From: Uloborus plumipes | Lineage: Eukaryota; Arthropoda; Arachnida; Araneae; Uloboridae | Direction: 5' to 3' | NCBI GenBank assembly: GCA_038373865.1 | Contig: JAXGGA010000065.1 | Span: forward strand, 310,001-374,000 | DNA length: 64,000 nt | Shown: positions 47,436 to 57,930 of the stretch, one piece after another | Numbering within the stretch: position 1 is the stretch's first letter | How the letters are laid out: every line of letters starts with the position of its first letter | Notes under the pieces: model-generated | Database searches by the model: none | Seen by the model: only the letters and a program-made list of their open reading frames with translations | Told to the model about the DNA's origin: nothing | Program-made: the position numbers and the translations under genes

Positions 47436-48577
47436 CACTGTAAAAAATGAATTTTGCTTTTACAGTATAATGCAGCTAATCTTCATATATTATTTCTCTA
47501 AGCCGAATCCTATACCCGGTCGAAACTCGCTCATTTCTTTATCGAATTGCATGAAAATTTATGATTTTGAAGCTTATCCTGCGGGCTATTGACGAAAATT
47601 AGACCCACCCTCTAAAAAGTGTCGGTTCGTTTTTTATTCGAACTTCAATTTTTGGGCACAAAATTGACTCTATCTAGCGAAATAATTGTCGTATCGTCTC
47701 CATTTTGATTTCATTCGAAAGATTAAAAAAAATGCGTTCTTTAGAACGTTTCTCCGCTAGCGCCGCGTAACGAGAATCTCGAAAATCCACGTTTAAGCGA
47801 CTTATAAGCGATAGAAGTTTGAAAAAGTTAAATTTTTTGCTCAACTGTTAAAATCGTTATACCATTGTTGTTCAAATCAATTTTAAATGCGACATTTCAA
47901 GCCAAGGCTTAGCTCGGTAAACCTTAATTGTAACTTTTATTGTTTCAAAATACTATGGTAGTTTTGCGATAACGTTAGTATTTAGTTTAGTAGTAGCCTT
48001 GGGTATTTGATTTTAATATAGGGTATCACTTGTAGTAGTTGTAAAAGTGAACGTGTCTTTGGTCTCTTTGAAAAGTTGTCAGAACGACGGCAGTAAACCG
48101 CCTTAGCAGGGGAGCGAAACTAAGACACCAAATCTAACACATCCAATCGAGAACTGAAATCTTTGAACCTGAATAACTCAATTTTAAGTTTAGAGTTTTT
48201 TTTTTTTTTTTTGCGGAATTCCGCACGGGTCACCTAGTTTTATAATAATAACCTGTGAAGACTGCTAATTTTACAGTAATCCAATTTTACAGTAATAAAC
48301 TGTAAAATTGCTACTTTTACAGTTTATTACCGTGCATTTTACAGCTTTAAACTGGAACTTCTGCTGCCAATATTATACTGTTGTTTTTACAATATAATAC
48401 AGCAAATTTTGTGGCAATGAACGGTAAAATCGTGGTAATAAACTCAAATTGCTGCTTTACAGTAATAACCTGTAAAATTGCTAGTTTTGTAGTTTATTAC
48501 TGTGCATTTAACAGTTTTAAATGGAACCTTTGCTGCCAGTATTACACTGTAAAAATAACGCTTCATTTTTTGCAGTG
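47436..48577 (+). mobile_element. Palindrome-rich MITE copy 5, split by a CTAG-family insertion
   Basis: The left piece (47436-47480) begins CACTGTAAAAAATGAATT and the right piece (48238-48577) ends TTTTTTGCAGTG. TA lies directly outside both ends (47434-47435, 48578-48579), compatible with a TA target duplication. The two pieces join into continuous family sequence when the 757-bp insert is ignored. Confidence 0.75.
47481..48237 (-). mobile_element. CTAG-family non-coding element, copy C
   Basis: On the minus strand it starts CTAGGTGACCCGTGCGGAAT and ends AGAAATAATATATGAAG. Host sequence reads ...GCAGCTAAT then TTTTATAATAATAACC, and other copies of the host MITE show GCAGCTAATTTTA unbroken, so the insertion made no target duplication longer than one base. 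No coding frame. Contains an A run near its 5' end. Confidence 0.7.
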
Positions 48578-48917
48578 TACGCATCAAGAGTCAGAATCTT
48601 GAAGAAACCCTCCGACAGGAAGATGAAAATTCCTGAAATCATTTTAAGAGGTTGCTGGAGTAGCATATCATTTAATGAAATCCCCATTTTCCTCGAGTTG
48701 ACTTCATCAGGGAATGATCAGACTAATGTTTATGTTAAACCGGATCAATTGGGATCAAACTCGAGAATTAAAACAAGTTTTAACAGTTTAGAAAAAAAAC
48801 AAAGGAATACAATTTTAGCGGTGGTGAAATATTATAATTTATGTTTAATGCTAAATGTGGTTCATATTTGCTTTGTTTTTGCTTCAAAAAAAGTAAAGGT
48901 TACAAAAAAATAAAATA

Positions 48918-48922
48918 ATATT
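48918..48922. repeat. BEL/Pao 5-bp target duplication, left
   Basis: ATATT precedes the 5' LTR and recurs right after the 3' LTR at 56452-56456. Five bases is the usual size for BEL/Pao. Confidence 0.9.
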
Positions 48923-49167
48923 TGTCGGCGATCTAAATGCTCCGTAGAATTAAGAAGAGCCTTGAATGTATTATTTCTTTTATCGTCTACGAATTGGCAT
49001 CCAAAGAAAATGCGTGGGAGTTCAGTTGCTATGACGAGCTCTCTCGCCAAGCATATAACTTTGTTCCTTGTTCTCTTAAACATTGCTACCAATGTTTCCA
49101 ACCTATGTTGGGTTTAAATAAAATTATTATATACAGTCCACTTCTCATTCACTAACGGCCATCGACA
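48923..49167 (+). repeat. BEL/Pao 5' LTR (245 bp)
   Basis: TG...CA boundaries, with an AATAAA signal at 49117-49122. It is intact and matches the 3' LTR except at one position. Confidence 0.95.
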
Positions 49168-49172
49168 TTATA

Positions 49173-49190
49173 TGGTCCGTTACTAACCGG
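49173..49190 (+). promoter_or_regulatory. Probable primer binding site
   Basis: TGGTCCGTTACTAACCGG starts with TGG, as expected for pairing with a tRNA 3' CCA end, five bases after the 5' LTR. I cannot say which tRNA it matches. Confidence 0.5.
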
Positions 49191-49209
49191 AGCCTTGCAC
49201 TCTTTCAAC

Positions 49210-52200
49210 ATGGATTTAATAACGCTTAATCGCAAACGAGGCGTTCTGAAAACCAAACTTGGTAAACTCGCTGAGTTTATTCAAAGCTTTCAGTCGTCAG
49301 AAGATAAAGCTCAGGATCTAGTGATTCTTGGTACAAAATTGGAAGCTATTAATTCAGCAAAAGCCGTTATTAACGAATTAATTGACGGGTATTGTGACCT
49401 TCCTGAATCCGTGGATCTAAAAGACAACCTGACATTGGCGGAAGTCATCGCTGAAGATCTTGAAGAACTGGAGGTAAAATTAAAGATATTACTTTCTAAA
49501 TGCAATAATTATGAAATTAAGAATGAAAATATTAAAGCCAATGTAAAAATTCCCGATCTTCCTTTACCCACATTTAATGGTAAATACGAAGATTACCAAG
49601 CCTTTAAAAATCAATTTACTACAATTATTGGCGAAAATAATTCTATAAGCAATTCTCAAAAATTATGTTATTTGAGAGCTTCATTAAAAGGCGATGCTAA
49701 GCTTATCGAAAGTCCCCAAGATACTTTCGAATCGCTTTTTCAAGCACTTGATAGTCGATATGAAAACAAACGTGCGATTGTTGACGCACATATCATGAGT
49801 TTAATCAATTTTGAAAAGGTTAATGAAAACTCCCATCAATTAAGATTGCTCGTTGACAACGTAAAGCGACATCTTCGCTCCTTACAAAACCTAGGTTTTG
49901 AAAGAAACAATCTTTCTGATACATTTTTATTGAATGTGTTAAGTCAGAAGTTAGAACGTGAATCTAAGAAAATATTTGAAATGTCTGTAAAATCTACAGA
50001 AATTCCTACTCTGGATAAATTTCTAGAATTTTTGGAGGAAAGAGCAAGAATTTTGGATGGTTTGAAAAATTCTTCTTCTTCTTTCAAACAGTCATTTCCC
50101 AGCAAGCAAAGGCAGTTTTTTGACGCCAAATCCAAAGCGTTTGTTGCCAAAGTTGGAAGAAATAATTTTTGTGAGTGCGCGCTAACTCATAAACTCTACC
50201 GCTGTCCAAGGTTCAAGGCCAATTCTTTAGCGGAACGTATCGAATTTATTAACAAGCATAACATATGTTCTCGCTGCTTGAGTCATACTACTAATTTGGT
50301 TTGCAAATCTGAATTTCGCTGCTCTAAGTGCTCTTCGCAAAACAGAAATGCGTTACATTCATCTCTGCTTTGTGGGTTTTTAAATGAGGATCGAAAAATG
50401 ATTACGCCAAAGGAAGAAGAAAAAAGCTCAATTAGTGAATCGACTGAATTTACGAGCTCACTTCTTTCATCTACGAAAACAAAAAGTAGTGGTTTAATAA
50501 ATTCATGTGTAATATTTATTGCTGATAAAACAGGCAAGCCGATTCCAGTACGTTGTACCTTAGATTCAGCTTCTGAAGATTCATTTTTAACTAAAAGGAT
50601 TGCTGACTCTCTTGGATTAGTCAAGAAAAAAATAAATGTTCAAATTTCGGGTTTGAATAATTCATTCTCAAAGGTTTCACATTTGGTGACAGCTCAAGTT
50701 TCTAATCTCCAGAGGAGTTATAAGCAAAATATTGATTTCTTGATTACTTCAGAAATTATTAAATGTCATCCTTCAAAAAGAATTGACATTCGTCATTTAA
50801 ATTTTCCTTCGAATATAGCACTTGCTGATCCTAACTGGTTTAATTGCTCAGAAATTGATTGCTTAATAGGCTGTGAATTTTTCTTTGAGATTTTAATGCC
50901 TAGTAAAATCAAAATTGATAGAAGTAATTTATATTTACAAGAAACAGTTTTTGGTCACATTGTTAGTGGTTCTATTCCTAATTCAAGTGAAGAATCTCAT
51001 AATGACAATCACTGCTTTCTCACTAAAAGTATAGTCTCTCTAGACACTACGTTAAGATCATTTTGGGATATAGAACATGTTCCAGATACCGAAAAGCCTA
51101 TCAGCGATGAGCTCAAGCATGGCGAAGATCATTTTGCATTGACTCACTATAGAAAACCAGACGGACGTTATGTGGTTTCGCTACCCTTCAAATCGGATAT
51201 AAGCAAAATCAAGTTAGGTGACTCGAAAAGAATCGCTTCTAAAAGACTCGATCAATTATGGCGACGTCTCGAATGCGATCCTAAATTAAAGGTCATGTAC
51301 ACTGAATTTCTTGAAGAATATCAGTCTCTCGGGCATATGGAAAAAAATGTTGATTCTCAGAATATCTCCGATTCCGAATATTATCTAACTCATCATGGGG
51401 TACTGCGTCCTGAAAGTGTTTCAACCAAACTTCGGGTGGTATTTAATGCAAGTCAAAAAAGTAATTTAAATATCTCACTGAACGATGTTCTTTATAAGGG
51501 AGGTGTTATTCAAGATGATCTTCTAGCCATAATGCTGCGCTTTCGTAAGCACCAGTTTGCGTTTACTGCAGACATTAGCAAAATGTTTCGCCAAATTGAA
51601 ATCAACCCTGCTCAAATTCACTTTCAAAAAATACTATGGAAGGAAGAGCTTAATAAACCTGTGCAAGTTTTTAGTCTAAAAACTGTTACGTATGGAACTA
51701 CTCCAGCAAGCTTCTTGGCAACGAGAGTGCTAAAGCAGTTAGCATTAGACGAGCAAAAAGACTTTCCTCTCGCGTCTGACGTCCTTCTACATGATTTTTA
51801 CATGGACGATTGCTTGTCCGGCTCTTCTAACGAACGAGATCTCAGAAATCTCCAAAATGATTTAGTTAAGCTACTTCAACGTGGAAGTATGACGCTCCAC
51901 AAATGGTGCACTTCTAACATACCTTGCTGTTCGGAAGTTTTCTCCTTCGACAAGGATTCTCAAGCAGCAGTGAAAACTCTTGGAGTGTTATGGAACAATT
52001 CATCTGATGCTTTCTGTTTCAAAGTTGCTATTTCTTCTAATCTGAAGCCTACAAAACGAGATGTTCTTTCCCAAATAGCTCGTCTTTTCGATCCACTTGG
52101 CCTATTGGGACCGCTGATCAGCAAAGCCAAGTTTTTCATGCAAAAGCTTTGGCTCCTTCAGTTAGACTGGCAGGATCCATTGCCAACTCCAGCCACACAA

Positions 52201-54357
52201 GAATGGTTGTCGTTTGTGAAACAGCTTTCTGTTATCGAATCTTTGAAAATACCAAGGTTCGTACTTACTCCAAATTTGAAAGTGATTATCCTCAACGGAT
52301 TTTGTGACGCATCTGAAAAAGGATTCGGTGCAGTCATATACACTGAAGTTTACTCAGAATCTGGTGAAAGTTCCAGTCGACTTCTTTGTAGTAAGTCGAG
52401 AGTTGCTCCTATCAAAACTCTAACAATTCCTAGATTAGAGTTATCCGCTTGTCTGCTCTTAGTGAAACTTATGCGCAAGGTGACCCAGTCCCTCAAGATC
52501 CAGATTGATGAAATAAACCTCTGGTCTGACTCCACAATTGCTCTAAGTTGGATAAAAACTTCACCACACTTACTCAAAACCTTTGTTGCTAACAGAGTAA
52601 GTCAAATTCAAGAACTGTCTACAAACTGTACATGGGAATTCATTCGATCTGAACTGAACCCAGCGGACCCTTTATCACGTGGCTTAGACGCAACATCTTT
52701 GATTGACTGTAAACTGTGGTTTGAAGGTCCTGGTATTTCATCAATGCTTAAAAATGGTGATATAAGTTTCGATGAAAAGTTTGAAAAAACATTCAAACAA
52801 GAATTTAAAGCTGAAACTTCTCCTAGTTTAATTTCAAAAAATGAATGTGATTTCTTTGATTATATTGTAAACTTGTCCAATAACTTTGTGAAAATAATTC
52901 GTATTATAGCATTTATTTTTAGGTTTGTAAGCAATTGTAAAAATGTAAGTAAGTTAGGTGGACCTCTGTCTACTGAAGAATTTAGAGATGCCAAATATGC
53001 CTTAATCAAACATTTTCAAGGTAAGAATTTTTCTGCTGAGATAAATGCTTTAAAGAAATCGTTGCCAGTCCAACCCAAGAGTTCTTTAAGGTTCCTCAAC
53101 CCTTTCCTTGACGAAAATGGGTTATTGAGAGTTGGAGGACGATTGTCTAATTCTGATCTGGCCTATAACCAGAAACACCCCCTCATTTTGCCTAAAAATG
53201 AAAATATAACAAAGGTAATATTTTTGCATTTTCATTTATGTAATCTACATGTTGGCCCTAATGGTCTACTAAATGCAGTAAGACAACAATATTGGCCGTT
53301 AAACGGACGTAACACTGCACGAAAAATTGTACATGAATGTGTAAAATGTTTTAAAGTGAAACCTACCGGTGTAAATCAACTAATGGGTGAACTTCCAGGT
53401 GAAAGGCTAAAGCCAAGTCCCCCATTCACTCATGTGGGTCTCGATTTTTGTGGTCCTTTTCATATAAAATTTAAAGGGCAAAGGAAAGGAACTTACCAAA
53501 AAATATATGTTGCGATATTCATTTGTTTGGTAACTAAAGCGGTTCACTTTGAAATTGTAACCGATTTGACTGCTAATGCTTTTATAGCTACCCTGAAACG
53601 GTTTTTCTCTCGTCGTGGAAAAAGCGCAGTGATTTTCAGCGATAACGCCACGAATTTCAAGGGAGCTTTATCTGAAATGAAACGGTTTATCAAACTCATT
53701 AAAAATAATCCATACTTTACTAATTTTCTCACTAATGAAGGAATCAAATGGAAATTCACTCCCCCATGTTCACCTTCATTTGGCGGACTGTGGGAAAGAG
53801 GGGTTCAGAGCTTTAAGTATCATTTGAAGCGTTCCATAGGTAATTCTAGATTAACCTTTGAAGAATTTCTAACTGTTTCCATACAAATTGAAGGAATCTT
53901 AAACTCACGCCCGTTATCGCCCCTTTCTCCCGATCCTGAAAATTATGAAATACTTACTCCTGCTCATTTTTTAATCGGTAAGCCATTGACTGCCCTTCCT
54001 GAGCCTGAACTCGTTAATGTGCAAGAAAATTTGCTTAGTAAGTGGGAAAAACTGCAAAAAATGACACAATGCATATGGAAAAACTGGACAAATAACTTTC
54101 TAAGCCATTTGCAGCAAAGATCGAAATGGTTATTCAGTAAGAATAACGTTGCAGTTGGAATGATGGTATTGTTAAAGGAGCCTAATTTACCTCCATTAAA
54201 GTGGTTAACTGGCCGTGTGGTAGAAGTTATCCCTGGCAAAGATGGTAAAGTTAGAGTTGTCATGGTGCGTACGTGCAATGGTACATTTAAAAGATCGATT
54301 TCAAATATTTGCATTCTCCCAATTCAAGATAATGTGCAAATAATTGCTCCAAATTGA
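49210..54357 (+). CDS. BEL/Pao Gag-Pol polyprotein, intact
   Basis: A single 1715-residue frame encodes capsid-like and enzyme functions for retrotransposition. The first ATG is at 49210; the open frame begins at a TTG five codons earlier. Seen in order: a leucine/lysine-rich start; a gag-like DUF1759 region (about 118-270, from LPLPTFNGKYEDY); a Cys/His-rich segment (317-390); an aspartic protease with LDSAS, Asp452; reverse transcriptase with Asp788 (FTADISKMF) and YMDD at 864-867; RNase H with Asp1033, Glu1077, Asp1107 and Asp1153; an integrase zinc site (His1342 or 1340, His1347, Cys1377, Cys1380) and the catalytic triad Asp1412, Asp1478, Glu1529; and a DUF5641-like C-terminus (about 1600-1705). 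Order and length fit BEL/Pao. No envelope frame follows. No stop or frameshift is present and all catalytic residues I can check are kept, so the product may be functional. Confidence 0.95.
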   Translation: MDLITLNRKRGVLKTKLGKLAEFIQSFQSSEDKAQDLVILGTKLEAINSAKAVINELIDGYCDLPESVDLKDNLTLAEVIAEDLEELEVKLKILLSKCNNYEIKNENIKANVKIPDLPLPTFNGKYEDYQAFKNQFTTIIGENNSISNSQKLCYLRASLKGDAKLIESPQDTFESLFQALDSRYENKRAIVDAHIMSLINFEKVNENSHQLRLLVDNVKRHLRSLQNLGFERNNLSDTFLLNVLSQKLERESKKIFEMSVKSTEIPTLDKFLEFLEERARILDGLKNSSSSFKQSFPSKQRQFFDAKSKAFVAKVGRNNFCECALTHKLYRCPRFKANSLAERIEFINKHNICSRCLSHTTNLVCKSEFRCSKCSSQNRNALHSSLLCGFLNEDRKMITPKEEEKSSISESTEFTSSLLSSTKTKSSGLINSCVIFIADKTGKPIPVRCTLDSASEDSFLTKRIADSLGLVKKKINVQISGLNNSFSKVSHLVTAQVSNLQRSYKQNIDFLITSEIIKCHPSKRIDIRHLNFPSNIALADPNWFNCSEIDCLIGCEFFFEILMPSKIKIDRSNLYLQETVFGHIVSGSIPNSSEESHNDNHCFLTKSIVSLDTTLRSFWDIEHVPDTEKPISDELKHGEDHFALTHYRKPDGRYVVSLPFKSDISKIKLGDSKRIASKRLDQLWRRLECDPKLKVMYTEFLEEYQSLGHMEKNVDSQNISDSEYYLTHHGVLRPESVSTKLRVVFNASQKSNLNISLNDVLYKGGVIQDDLLAIMLRFRKHQFAFTADISKMFRQIEINPAQIHFQKILWKEELNKPVQVFSLKTVTYGTTPASFLATRVLKQLALDEQKDFPLASDVLLHDFYMDDCLSGSSNERDLRNLQNDLVKLLQRGSMTLHKWCTSNIPCCSEVFSFDKDSQAAVKTLGVLWNNSSDAFCFKVAISSNLKPTKRDVLSQIARLFDPLGLLGPLISKAKFFMQKLWLLQLDWQDPLPTPATQEWLSFVKQLSVIESLKIPRFVLTPNLKVIILNGFCDASEKGFGAVIYTEVYSESGESSSRLLCSKSRVAPIKTLTIPRLELSACLLLVKLMRKVTQSLKIQIDEINLWSDSTIALSWIKTSPHLLKTFVANRVSQIQELSTNCTWEFIRSELNPADPLSRGLDATSLIDCKLWFEGPGISSMLKNGDISFDEKFEKTFKQEFKAETSPSLISKNECDFFDYIVNLSNNFVKIIRIIAFIFRFVSNCKNVSKLGGPLSTEEFRDAKYALIKHFQGKNFSAEINALKKSLPVQPKSSLRFLNPFLDENGLLRVGGRLSNSDLAYNQKHPLILPKNENITKVIFLHFHLCNLHVGPNGLLNAVRQQYWPLNGRNTARKIVHECVKCFKVKPTGVNQLMGELPGERLKPSPPFTHVGLDFCGPFHIKFKGQRKGTYQKIYVAIFICLVTKAVHFEIVTDLTANAFIATLKRFFSRRGKSAVIFSDNATNFKGALSEMKRFIKLIKNNPYFTNFLTNEGIKWKFTPPCSPSFGGLWERGVQSFKYHLKRSIGNSRLTFEEFLTVSIQIEGILNSRPLSPLSPDPENYEILTPAHFLIGKPLTALPEPELVNVQENLLSKWEKLQKMTQCIWKNWTNNFLSHLQQRSKWLFSKNNVAVGMMVLLKEPNLPPLKWLTGRVVEVIPGKDGKVRVVMVRTCNGTFKRSISNICILPIQDNVQIIAPN

Positions 54358-54562
54358 AAATTGTATGTTTCTTTTTTATTTCCAGTATTAATTATCATTG
54401 TTCAAGTGTTACTCATTAAGAATTTGCAAATGTTTAAAAATTTATTTTATGCTTTATATGTTTACTTATAAAATGCTATTCTATGCAAAGAACTGTTTTA
54501 ATGTAAACTATTGCATATTGTATAATTGTTTTGAAATAAGAATATTTCAAGGCTGCCCGGGA
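54358..54562. other. Short spacer before the 3' LTR
   Basis: AT-rich, non-coding. The bases just before the LTR read GGCTGCCCGGGA, not the purine run normally found there, so the plus-strand primer is unclear. Confidence 0.6.
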
Positions 54563-54774
54563 TGTCGGCGATCTAAATGCTCCGTAGAATTAAGAAGAGC
54601 CTTGAATGTATTATTTCTTTTATCGTCTACGAATTGGCATCCAAAGAAAATGCGTGGGAGTGCAGTTGCTATGACGAGCTCTCTCGCCAAGCATATAACT
54701 TTGTTCCTTGTTCTCTTAAACATTGCTACCAATGTTTCCAACCTATGTTGGGTTTAAATAAAATTATTATATAC
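54563..54774 (+). repeat. BEL/Pao 3' LTR, first part
   Basis: Matches 48923-49134 of the 5' LTR with one mismatch, then is interrupted after ATATAC by the CTAG-family element. Confidence 0.95.
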
Positions 54775-55653
54775 TAGCAAAAATACCCGGCGTTGCCTGG
54801 GCCAGTAAAAATATTGAGAAACAATTTATAATCGCTTTTTTTCCCCAAACTAAAAGAACTCAAAACGTACCGCTTTGACGATTTAAAATGTCGCTAAATT
54901 TGCGGTAACTGTTTTGGGATACCTAGGATAATTTTTCTCCCCTCCCTACTTTATGCAAATATGCTTAGGTGTTATTAAGCCAGTAATTTTTGTCAAAGAA
55001 AAATTGTCATTTAATGCTAAGAAAATATTGCTGACCATGAAATGACGCTAAAAGTTTTTGTCCTAAGTGATTTCGAAATTAGTAGGGAGCATTTGACAAT
55101 TATTTGTGCGAAAAACACAAATTAATGGCAATTTTAGTTTTGGGGTCTGATTAATTTCGTATGCGGATTACTCTCTGCTTTGACGTAAGTTTCAAAAGTT
55201 TTTTAATGACAACGTACGGAATCGGCCAAAAAAAAAAAAAAAAAAAAAAAAAAAAACAACTTTTCTTCAACTGTGGGAGTATTATTTCGATGATTAAGAT
55301 TTTGGCGCAGTCTACAAATATCAGACAACAATCGTTTTATTTTAGTTATATCGTAAGAAGTAAAGTATTATTACATAGTCTTTGGCGCCAGAACTGGCGT
55401 CAGTGGAAAACATTACCCATAATCTTAGTTATTATAATATTTTTGCAACAAATTCGGCAAGATACCTGTTCGATTGTATTCTAAGTGACCAATTGTAAGT
55501 ACCGCCCAATCAACGCCAACAAATTTTTAAAAATACTGTAAAATTGTATTTAAAGTTCCATTAAAGTGGAAAATACTGAACCTAATCCATTTATTAGTTG
55601 CCAATCTCTTCAAGCGATTACATTACCAATACTCTAAAACACTAAAACACATA

Positions 55654-55820
55654 CTGTCGGCCCCGCTCAAACGAATACTGTCGGTTCCAAGAAATATTAT
55701 TTGATTAAGCGGAGAATTCGATTAAGCGGAATCTTTAGCATTGCGTCTATGGCATGGGAAATATCTAGTTCCAGGATATTTTATTCGTTTATCCGTTAGA
55801 CGATTAAGCAGGACCGACAA
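55654..55820. mobile_element. Pogo-like MITE inside the CTAG-family element
   Basis: The left end CTGTCGGCCCCGCTCAAACG and the right end, on the other strand, TTGTCGGTCCTGCTTAATCG form an inverted repeat with about four differences in 20. ATTAAGCGGA phrases recur inside. A TA precedes the left end; the right flank is degenerate. Confidence 0.55.
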
Positions 55821-56339
55821 ATTCACGAAACTTGTGAAAATAATTGATACAGTCAACAATTTACTAACAAAGGAATACAATTTATTCTAAAAAAATAATA
55901 TTTTCACGCAGCAATGCACATTAAAAAACACATTGCTTAAGGATAAATATTCTACTTACACAACTAAGACTACAAAACGTTTTAAATACAAATCATGGTA
56001 AAAGCCTGGATATTCCCCATGAAGCTGGAAAAAAAACCTTCATGATTTGACTTGAGAAAAGCCTTGGACATTAAATACGGAAAGAAGAAATGATGCCCGC
56101 AATTTTAGCTTTCGACAGGGAGTTGAGATGATACACTACATACTGAGTTAGTTTGGTCAATGCCTTTTGATTTATGAGAAATATGTACCTTAAATTGGAA
56201 TGAAAAAGACGCTACCGATCGAACTTTTTTGAATATCGTTATAAATTATAGCCTATGTGTTATTCTGATGTATATGCTACATTATGGTAAAAGTTTCATC
56301 AAAATCCATTCAGTAGTTTTTGCGTGAAAGAGGAACAAA

Positions 56340-56392
56340 CATACATCCATCCATACATCCATCCATACATACATCCATCCATCCATACAAAC
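56340..56392. repeat. CATC/CATA tetranucleotide microsatellite
   Basis: A mixed run of CATC and CATA units, part of the conserved 3' region of the CTAG-family element. Confidence 0.85.
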
Positions 56393-56418
56393 TTTCGCAT
56401 ATATAATAGTAGTAAGAT

Positions 56419-56451
56419 AGTCCACTTCTCATTCACTAACGGCCATCGACA
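56419..56451 (+). repeat. BEL/Pao 3' LTR, second part
   Basis: These 33 bases, AGTCCACTTCTC to CATCGACA, are identical to the end of the 5' LTR and are followed by the ATATT target duplication. Confidence 0.95.
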
Positions 56452-56456
56452 ATATT

Positions 56457-57860
56457 AATGCATTAATAAATGCATAAAATGTGTAAAAAACACCCTAAAG
56501 TTGTAAAATACTTTTTTAAAACTAGATAGATTGTACTTTCATCGTTTACGTAATTTAACTGCAGACATGCGTTATTAAAATTTTAATGGATTTAATTTTA
56601 TAATGATTGCTTAGTAGATAAATAAATTTATTCTCGTTGAATTTATCTGTGCTAGTAGTAGCGGAGCTATGACTGTTTAAGTAAACTGACTAATTGCTTA
56701 TAGCAATGGATTTCGACCAATCAAATCAAGGGAATTTCCTTCGTTGAGGAGATGTAATCCGGGGCTCGTCAGGGGCTTCTCTTCAGGGGTATAGGCAGAG
56801 CGGGTACTACTAGAATAAATATGAAATCATTTTTGTGCGAATTAGATTCCTAACAGTTTTTCCCCCAGTATTTTTGGATCAAATTTTATCTGAAAAAAAT
56901 GTCTTAGGTTATATTAAGAGCCAATATTTTGAACAGTAAACTAAAAGTTAATTTTTTGAAAGAAAACTGAAAGACTCTTTTAAATAGAAGGTCTGTTTTT
57001 TTCAGAGAGATTTTTAATTATTATTTTGATTTCGAGAAACTAAGACGTGTTTTAATTTCTCTCTCTAACGTCTGTCTACGATACAAAAAACGTACTAGAA
57101 CGATAGCGATGTGAGATTCGAACCAGGTATGAAAAGGTTCGAAATTTTTCGAGGATCATGGGTAACCTAGTTTCATCTTTGTGTATATGTAACAAGAAGA
57201 AATGTTAATTAAATGTCCTGAAACCCTTTTTTATCCTTTTCTGGACATTTCACACGTTTGAAAAATACGGAAACTGGAAATCAGCCAATACTGTTTGTTT
57301 CGAGTTAAAAGGGATTAAGTAAATTTGTCCACTTGTCAATGATGCTTGATTAGAGAGAAAGTTTATTAACTAAGGTACGTTTTAGCGTTTTTTTTTTTTT
57401 GATGCGGTAATTTATCAATCTTTTCGTTTGAAGAAATGTAAATTACCTCCCAAAAAAGTTAATTTCAAACCCTTTCGTCAACATAAGCTGCGTCAAACTG
57501 CAAGTAGGGGTGAAGCCCACGAATTTTTTCGTTTTAAACGCATGTTGATTTTTCAATACGTAATGCACCGTTTTAGTTCTTCTTTAGTTTACCTTTGTGC
57601 ATGAATATGATACTGAACATTTTATTTTATATTTTTTTTTCTCAATGCTCCAACAATGCATTTATTCTACACGAAAAAAAAAAAAAAAAAAAAGGAAAAG
57701 AAAAAAAAAAAAAAAAAAAAACAGCATGGAGCTTTAAACCCCCCCTTTACGTTTTTGTATTTCGTTTTTATTTGATATCGTCATTTTCAATCATCCGTTT
57801 TCTTATTCAAGTTCTGTCCCATTCCGTCTTCTGATGGGACCGCCGTTTTGTTTATGTTTT
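56457..57860. other. Gene-free stretch
   Basis: No supported gene. A box B-like TTCGAA string near 57117 has no box A. Long A runs interrupted by G lie at 57675-57721. GC content rises toward the end, leading into the candidate exon. Confidence 0.4.
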
Positions 57861-57930
57861 GAACGCGCGGAGAAGTCAGCCATCACGAACATTCGGCAGT
57901 GGGGGAAAGTAGGTCAGCGCGGTGACACAA

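Larger units (their letters stand above)
54775..56418 (+). mobile_element. CTAG-family element, copy D, nested in the 3' LTR
   Basis: It begins (C)TAGCAAAAATACCCGGCG and ends CGCATATATAATAGTAGTAA plus GAT, with ATCCATTCAGTAGTTTTTGC and a CATC/CATA microsatellite shortly before the end. The intact 5' LTR supplies the empty site ATATACAGTCC, showing the insertion duplicated nothing (one base is ambiguous). No long coding frame is present. It contains an A run of about 30 (55228-55257) and a pogo-like MITE. It must be younger than the BEL/Pao element. Confidence 0.85.
48923..56451 (+). mobile_element. Full-length BEL/Pao LTR retrotransposon with nested insertion
   Basis: The element has two LTRs beginning TGTCGGCG and ending GGCCATCGACA, one large open frame between them, and flanking ATATT duplications. 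Without the 1644-bp insert in its 3' LTR it is 5885 bp. The LTRs differ at a single base (49022 T against 54662 G), so it inserted recently. The coding frame is unbroken, but the 3' LTR is now split. A primer binding site is plausible; a classic polypurine tract is not visible. Confidence 0.95.

Noticed and set aside
48521..48913. 130-codon gene upstream of the retrotransposon
   Set aside because: It begins inside a palindrome-rich MITE and shows no recognisable motif.
57095..57150. tRNA or SINE from a box B-like TTCGAA string
   Set aside because: No box A at the right spacing and no body or tail.
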